DNA of 64,000 nt from Terriglobus roseus DSM 18391 (GTDB taxonomy: Bacteria; Acidobacteriota; Terriglobia; Terriglobales; Acidobacteriaceae): positions 3,100,001 to 3,164,000 of the forward strand of contig NC_018014.1 in assembly GCF_000265425.1 (NCBI RefSeq), read 5' to 3'. Under the pieces are notes generated by a model. That model was not told the DNA's origin, did not search any database, and saw only the letters and a program-made list of their open reading frames with translations. Shown here piece after piece: positions 60,595 through 64,000 of this stretch; the stretch's first letter is position 1, and each line of letters begins with the position of its first letter. The translations under genes were made by a program, and so were the position numbers.

Positions 60595-63171
60595 TTACTC
60601 CTCGCGCAGTACTTCCAAGGGCTTTTGACCAAGGACACGAAAGCTGGCAAGCCATCCTGTCGCAACCGTAAGCAGTGCAACGCCTAGAAGCGCGCACACA
60701 TTGATCAACGTCAGGAAGTGATAGTCGAGGTCGAGCTGTCGCAGAACGATTCGCGTCGTCAGGTTCGCAAAGATCAGGCCGACAAATCCAGCGATAAGGC
60801 CCAGCGTTGCAAACTCAATCGAGAAGATCGCGGCGATGCGTGATCGCGTGGCTCCCAAGGTCTTGAGGACGACAACCTCGCGAATGCGCCGGTACCGCGT
60901 GCCAGCGATGGCACTGGCAAGAATCACAAGTCCCGCAAAGATTGAGAAGCCCGCGAGGAACTGCACGACCAGCGACACCTGCAACAGCACACCACGCAGC
61001 GTCTCCATAGCCTGCGCCACGTTGATGACGGTAACCGTGGGATACTTCGCGTACAAAGCCCTCTGCAGTTCGCCCACCTGATCGGGGTTTGCATGCACAC
61101 CGCCGTACCAGACCGTGGGCAACGACGCGAGCGGTGTACGTGGCAACAGAAACTCCGCGCGCGAAAAAGCATGCTGGCCATCGGATTTGATGATGGCCGC
61201 CACCGTTGCGTCTACCGGATGGTCGGGATCGCCGGGTGCAGCAAACAAGATGTGCGATCCAACATCAACGCCAAGCCTCTGCGCCATACGCTGCCCGATA
61301 GCAAGCTTCGCAAGCGGCTCGCCCGGCTGCCAGAAGGCACCGCGAACGACCTTCGTGCCCGGCGGAAAGTTGTCGGTCCACGTGATCGAAATCGACTGCA
61401 GCATGCGCTTGGGAAAGTTCTGCAGCTTCAGGTCGGCCGCGGGCGTTCCGTTAACGGACAAGATGCGCGAAGCGATGACCGGCAGCATCTCCGCTTCCCC
61501 TCGCACCGACGGCTGCGTCTTCAACAACGCACGCACACCGTCGATCTCACTGGGTGAGATGTCGATGAGGAAGACGTTCGGTAACGTCGGTTGTGTGGAC
61601 AGCTTCAGTTCCTTGATGAGCGCATGCGACAGAAAGAAGACGCTGGCAATCTGCATCACACCAAGCCCAACTGCAGCCAGCAACGCCGCGGAAGGATTGC
61701 CGGGCCGATACAAGTTCGCAAGTCCATGGCGCACAACCGGTGTCAGGGAAGAACGCGTTCCGCGCAGGAGCACGCGCAACCCGGCAAGAACCAGCGTCGA
61801 AGTGATCAGCAGAACCAGCAGCACCGCAGCCAACCCGCCCGTAAAGACGCGGCCGACTGCCTTCGAGTCCGACAGCGTCGTCGCAATTAACGTGATGCCG
61901 ACAAGGATAAGGATGCCCGCAACGATCTGCGCGCCGGAGCGACGGATCTTTGCAAGAAAGCCACTTACTGCGCTGCCATCGCCTGCATCATCCACCGTGC
62001 GGCGCAGAATGAGGATAGGCCGCACGTTGCGGATATCCAGCAGTGGCGGCATGGTGAACAGCAGCGTGGTCAGCAATCCGGTGGCAAGTCCCGCAAAGAT
62101 CGCCGATGCCGCAATGTGCAGCTCCGGCGTAACGCCCAGCAACTTCGCCAGCAGCAGCGGCAGCACCAGTTGCACGCCAACACCAAGCACCACGCCAACG
62201 ACACCACCCAGCAGACCAAGCAGCAGCGTCTGCAGCAGGTAGATGCGCAGAATGTGCGATGACCGAGCGCCCAACGACTTCATGATGGCGATGGAATCCA
62301 TGCGCTGTAACAGGTGTGTGCGCATCGCCATGGCGACACCCACAGCTCCCAGCACAAGCGCTACCAGCGATACCAAGGACAGCACGCCCGTCGCACGATC
62401 AAGCGCCATGGTGATGGCAGGATTCGTCTCGCGATAGTCCGTCACCTGCGACTCCGGCAGGATCGTCTCAAGCTGCGCCTTCAGCCGCACCACATCGCGG
62501 TCGTTCTTCACCGGCAGCTTGAAGAGGTAACGCTGCCCGGCACGCGAACCCGGCGCCAGCAGGTGTGTACTCTCCAACTGGTCCTGCGTCAGTAGGATGC
62601 GCGGCCCCGCAGCGAACGATCCGGAGAGACGATCCGGCTCGCTCAACACGATCGACGAGATGCGCAGCTTCGCATCGCCAAGCTGGATGCGGTCACCCGT
62701 ATGCAGCTTCAGGCGAATCAGCAGGTCTTCACCGACCGCAACGTTGTCTCCTCCGACGGCCTGCGTCAGCGGCATAGATGGCTTCAGATCGACCACGCCA
62801 TAAAACGGATAAGCCGAGGTGTCGATCGCCTTGAGCGCAACCAGCAGCGGATCAAGCGAGTTGGCCGCAGTCGCCATGCCGGCCATTTCTGTAATAGGCG
62901 TCATGCGGACGCCGCCGGTCTTCAGGGCATCCAGCTTCGCAATCTGCGAGGCGTCCGGCTGTTGAAACATGCGTGCCGAAAGGTCACCGGCAAGGATAGA
63001 GCGAGCACGCACCAGCAGTGTCTGCCGAAATGCCGATGAGAATCCTCGCACGCCCGTCAGGGCCGCAACCCCAATCGCAACCGACAGGATGACAAAGAAG
63101 AACTTTCCGCGTGACGATCGCAGCTCGCGCGAAGCGATGCGGGCTGCCGTAGTCCATGAGAGCGCGGCCAC
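60595..63171 (-). CDS. ABC transporter permease, YbbP/FtsX-like (MacB superfamily)
   Basis: 858 residues with about ten membrane helices: an N-terminal one (RGKFFFVILSVAIGVAAL), two FtsX-type blocks and large extracytoplasmic domains. Segments such as MTPITEMAGMA, MAMRTHLLQRMDSIAIMKSLGARSSHI and TRYRRIREVVVLKTLGATRSRIAAIFSIE recall YbbP of the YbbAP-TesA system. Such complexes move lipids or fatty-acid-like molecules out of the membrane, or transmit force. The GTG start at 63171 is three bases after the stop of the ATPase gene, so the two are coupled. No tesA homologue is within the window. The cargo is unknown. Confidence 0.9.
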   Translation of the reverse strand: MAALSWTTAARIASRELRSSRGKFFFVILSVAIGVAALTGVRGFSSAFRQTLLVRARSILAGDLSARMFQQPDASQIAKLDALKTGGVRMTPITEMAGMATAANSLDPLLVALKAIDTSAYPFYGVVDLKPSMPLTQAVGGDNVAVGEDLLIRLKLHTGDRIQLGDAKLRISSIVLSEPDRLSGSFAAGPRILLTQDQLESTHLLAPGSRAGQRYLFKLPVKNDRDVVRLKAQLETILPESQVTDYRETNPAITMALDRATGVLSLVSLVALVLGAVGVAMAMRTHLLQRMDSIAIMKSLGARSSHILRIYLLQTLLLGLLGGVVGVVLGVGVQLVLPLLLAKLLGVTPELHIAASAIFAGLATGLLTTLLFTMPPLLDIRNVRPILILRRTVDDAGDGSAVSGFLAKIRRSGAQIVAGILILVGITLIATTLSDSKAVGRVFTGGLAAVLLVLLITSTLVLAGLRVLLRGTRSSLTPVVRHGLANLYRPGNPSAALLAAVGLGVMQIASVFFLSHALIKELKLSTQPTLPNVFLIDISPSEIDGVRALLKTQPSVRGEAEMLPVIASRILSVNGTPAADLKLQNFPKRMLQSISITWTDNFPPGTKVVRGAFWQPGEPLAKLAIGQRMAQRLGVDVGSHILFAAPGDPDHPVDATVAAIIKSDGQHAFSRAEFLLPRTPLASLPTVWYGGVHANPDQVGELQRALYAKYPTVTVINVAQAMETLRGVLLQVSLVVQFLAGFSIFAGLVILASAIAGTRYRRIREVVVLKTLGATRSRIAAIFSIEFATLGLIAGFVGLIFANLTTRIVLRQLDLDYHFLTLINVCALLGVALLTVATGWLASFRVLGQKPLEVLREE

Positions 63172-63174
63172 CGC

Positions 63175-63999
63175 CTACACCTGCTCCGGTGTCTTATAGA
63201 TATCGGAGATCACTTCGCCATCGCGGACGGTTAGCACCCGTGTCGCGTGCGCGGCAACTGCCGGATCGTGCGTGACCAGCACCAGCGTCGTGCCTTCGCG
63301 GCGGTTCAGGTCCAACAGCAGTTCCATAATGTGCGCGCCATTGTGCGTATCCAGATTGCCGGTAGGTTCGTCGGCCAGCACAATGGGTGGCCGCAGGATG
63401 AATGCTCGTGCCAACGCCACGCGCTGCTGCTCTCCGCCCGAAAGCTGCACGGGGTAGTGGTCGGCCCGTTCCGACAAGCCGACGGCTGCAAGCAGGTCCT
63501 TCGCACGGGCGATGCCCGCTGCCTGCTCCTTCGATGGAGCGTTCAGCTCATGGGGCAAGAGCACGTTCTCAAGCGCCGTCAACGTCGGAATCAATTGGTA
63601 GCTTTGAAAGACAAAGCCAATCAGCTTGCCCCGGACCTCGGCCAGCTTGTCTTCCGGTAGATAGCTGATGGCAGTGCCCTGCAGCGTGACATTGCCCTCG
63701 GTCGGCGTGTCCAGTCCCGCCAACAGGCCCAGCAACGTGCTCTTGCCCGAACCCGACGAGCCGACGATAGCGACAAACTCGCCCGCGCTGACATCAAACG
63801 TAATGCCGCGCAGGATTTCGACGGTGCGTGGGCCATTGCGGATCGACTTGCGAAGGCCCGCCACACGAATACTGGGTGCGGCACTGCTGGCAGTTTGGGT
63901 GTCGGGACTCAGGCTCGAACTCGCTTTCAGGAACTTTGCTACGTTGGACGGATGATGTTGAGAGATTGTTCCGGATTGAGCACGATGATACAGCGCCAC
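63175..63999 (-). CDS. ABC transporter ATP-binding protein, YbbA/LolD-like (possibly continuing past the window)
   Basis: 274 residues visible. All ABC motifs are present: Walker A GSSGSGKS, Q loop FVFQSYQLIP, signature LSGGEQQRVALARA, Walker B VLADEPTG and the H-loop LVTHDPAVAAHA. Length and the LTALENVLLPHELN segment match the LolD/YbbA/MacB branch, which energises FtsX-like permeases such as the one encoded next. The first in-frame start within the window is GTG at 63999, one base from the edge, and the about 50 residues before the domain (SSSLSPDTQTASSAAPS) are low-complexity, so the true start may lie upstream, outside the window. Confidence 0.9.
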   Translation of the reverse strand: MALYHRAQSGTISQHHPSNVAKFLKASSSLSPDTQTASSAAPSIRVAGLRKSIRNGPRTVEILRGITFDVSAGEFVAIVGSSGSGKSTLLGLLAGLDTPTEGNVTLQGTAISYLPEDKLAEVRGKLIGFVFQSYQLIPTLTALENVLLPHELNAPSKEQAAGIARAKDLLAAVGLSERADHYPVQLSGGEQQRVALARAFILRPPIVLADEPTGNLDTHNGAHIMELLLDLNRREGTTLVLVTHDPAVAAHATRVLTVRDGEVISDIYKTPEQV

Positions 64000-64000
64000 C

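Noticed and set aside
1..64000. Mobile elements, prophage, CRISPR arrays or rRNA
   Set aside because: I looked for transposase motifs, terminal inverted repeats, repeat-spacer patterns and rRNA cores on both strands and saw none.

Overview
The window reads as a chromosomal segment of a soil-type Acidobacteriota (class Terriglobia, near Terriglobus/Granulicella/Edaphobacter). This is an inference from gene content, not from an rRNA. It carries four roughly 1,100-residue Oar-like TonB receptors with an N-terminal carboxypeptidase-regulatory domain, Tat-exported sulfatases, a CRTAC1/ASPIC protein beside TPR proteins, and YbbAP-type ABC genes. Base composition is evenly moderate-high GC. I saw no insertion sequence, phage, CRISPR array or rRNA.

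Layout. 1-1.8 kb: end of an unknown gene, coupled to an oligopeptide-type binding lipoprotein, then tRNA-Gln(CUG) with its own promoter. 1.9-10.2 kb: a minus-strand run of sulfatase, TonB receptor, NifM-like parvulin, formylglycine-generating enzyme (FGE) and second sulfatase. Both sulfatases have Tat signals and the Cys that FGE modifies, so this looks like a self-contained module for using sulfated substrate. 10.7-12.1 kb: MATE exporter. 12.1-20.8 kb: TPR-CRTAC1 operon divergent from a TonB receptor (broken by a one-base frameshift) and a second TPR protein. 20.8-28.4 kb: Tat-exported GH32 fructosidase, exported M42 peptidase, a TonB receptor and an exported MetX-like hydrolase. 28.7-32.1 kb: fourth TonB receptor. 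32.2-34.5 kb: sulfur/persulfide genes (rhodanese, ArsR regulator, MBL-rhodanese). 34.5-44 kb: half-size EamA transporter, two-component system, YVTN propeller protein, and a TolC-adaptor-RND efflux operon.

44-60.5 kb is the most interesting part: a potassium island. It holds kdpFABC with an extra 31-residue small ORF, kdpE, a KdpD split into two divergently transcribed genes about 14 bp apart, and a KimA/KUP-like permease, bounded by two paralogous OmpL-like porins, with aspartokinase lysC inside. Tandem CTTA (TAAG) units at 11-bp spacing, the architecture expected for a PhoB/KdpE-type regulator, lie in front of kdp, the permease, both porins and lysC. This suggests one K+-starvation regulon that includes outer-membrane porins and perhaps aspartate-family synthesis. 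The lysC site and the DNA-binding partner are inferences.

57.5-60.5 kb also has two small membrane proteins ahead of an SRAP/HMCES-family protein that has lost its catalytic Cys2 and two other active-site residues. The window ends with a YbbAP-like ABC pair whose ATPase gene may continue past the edge.
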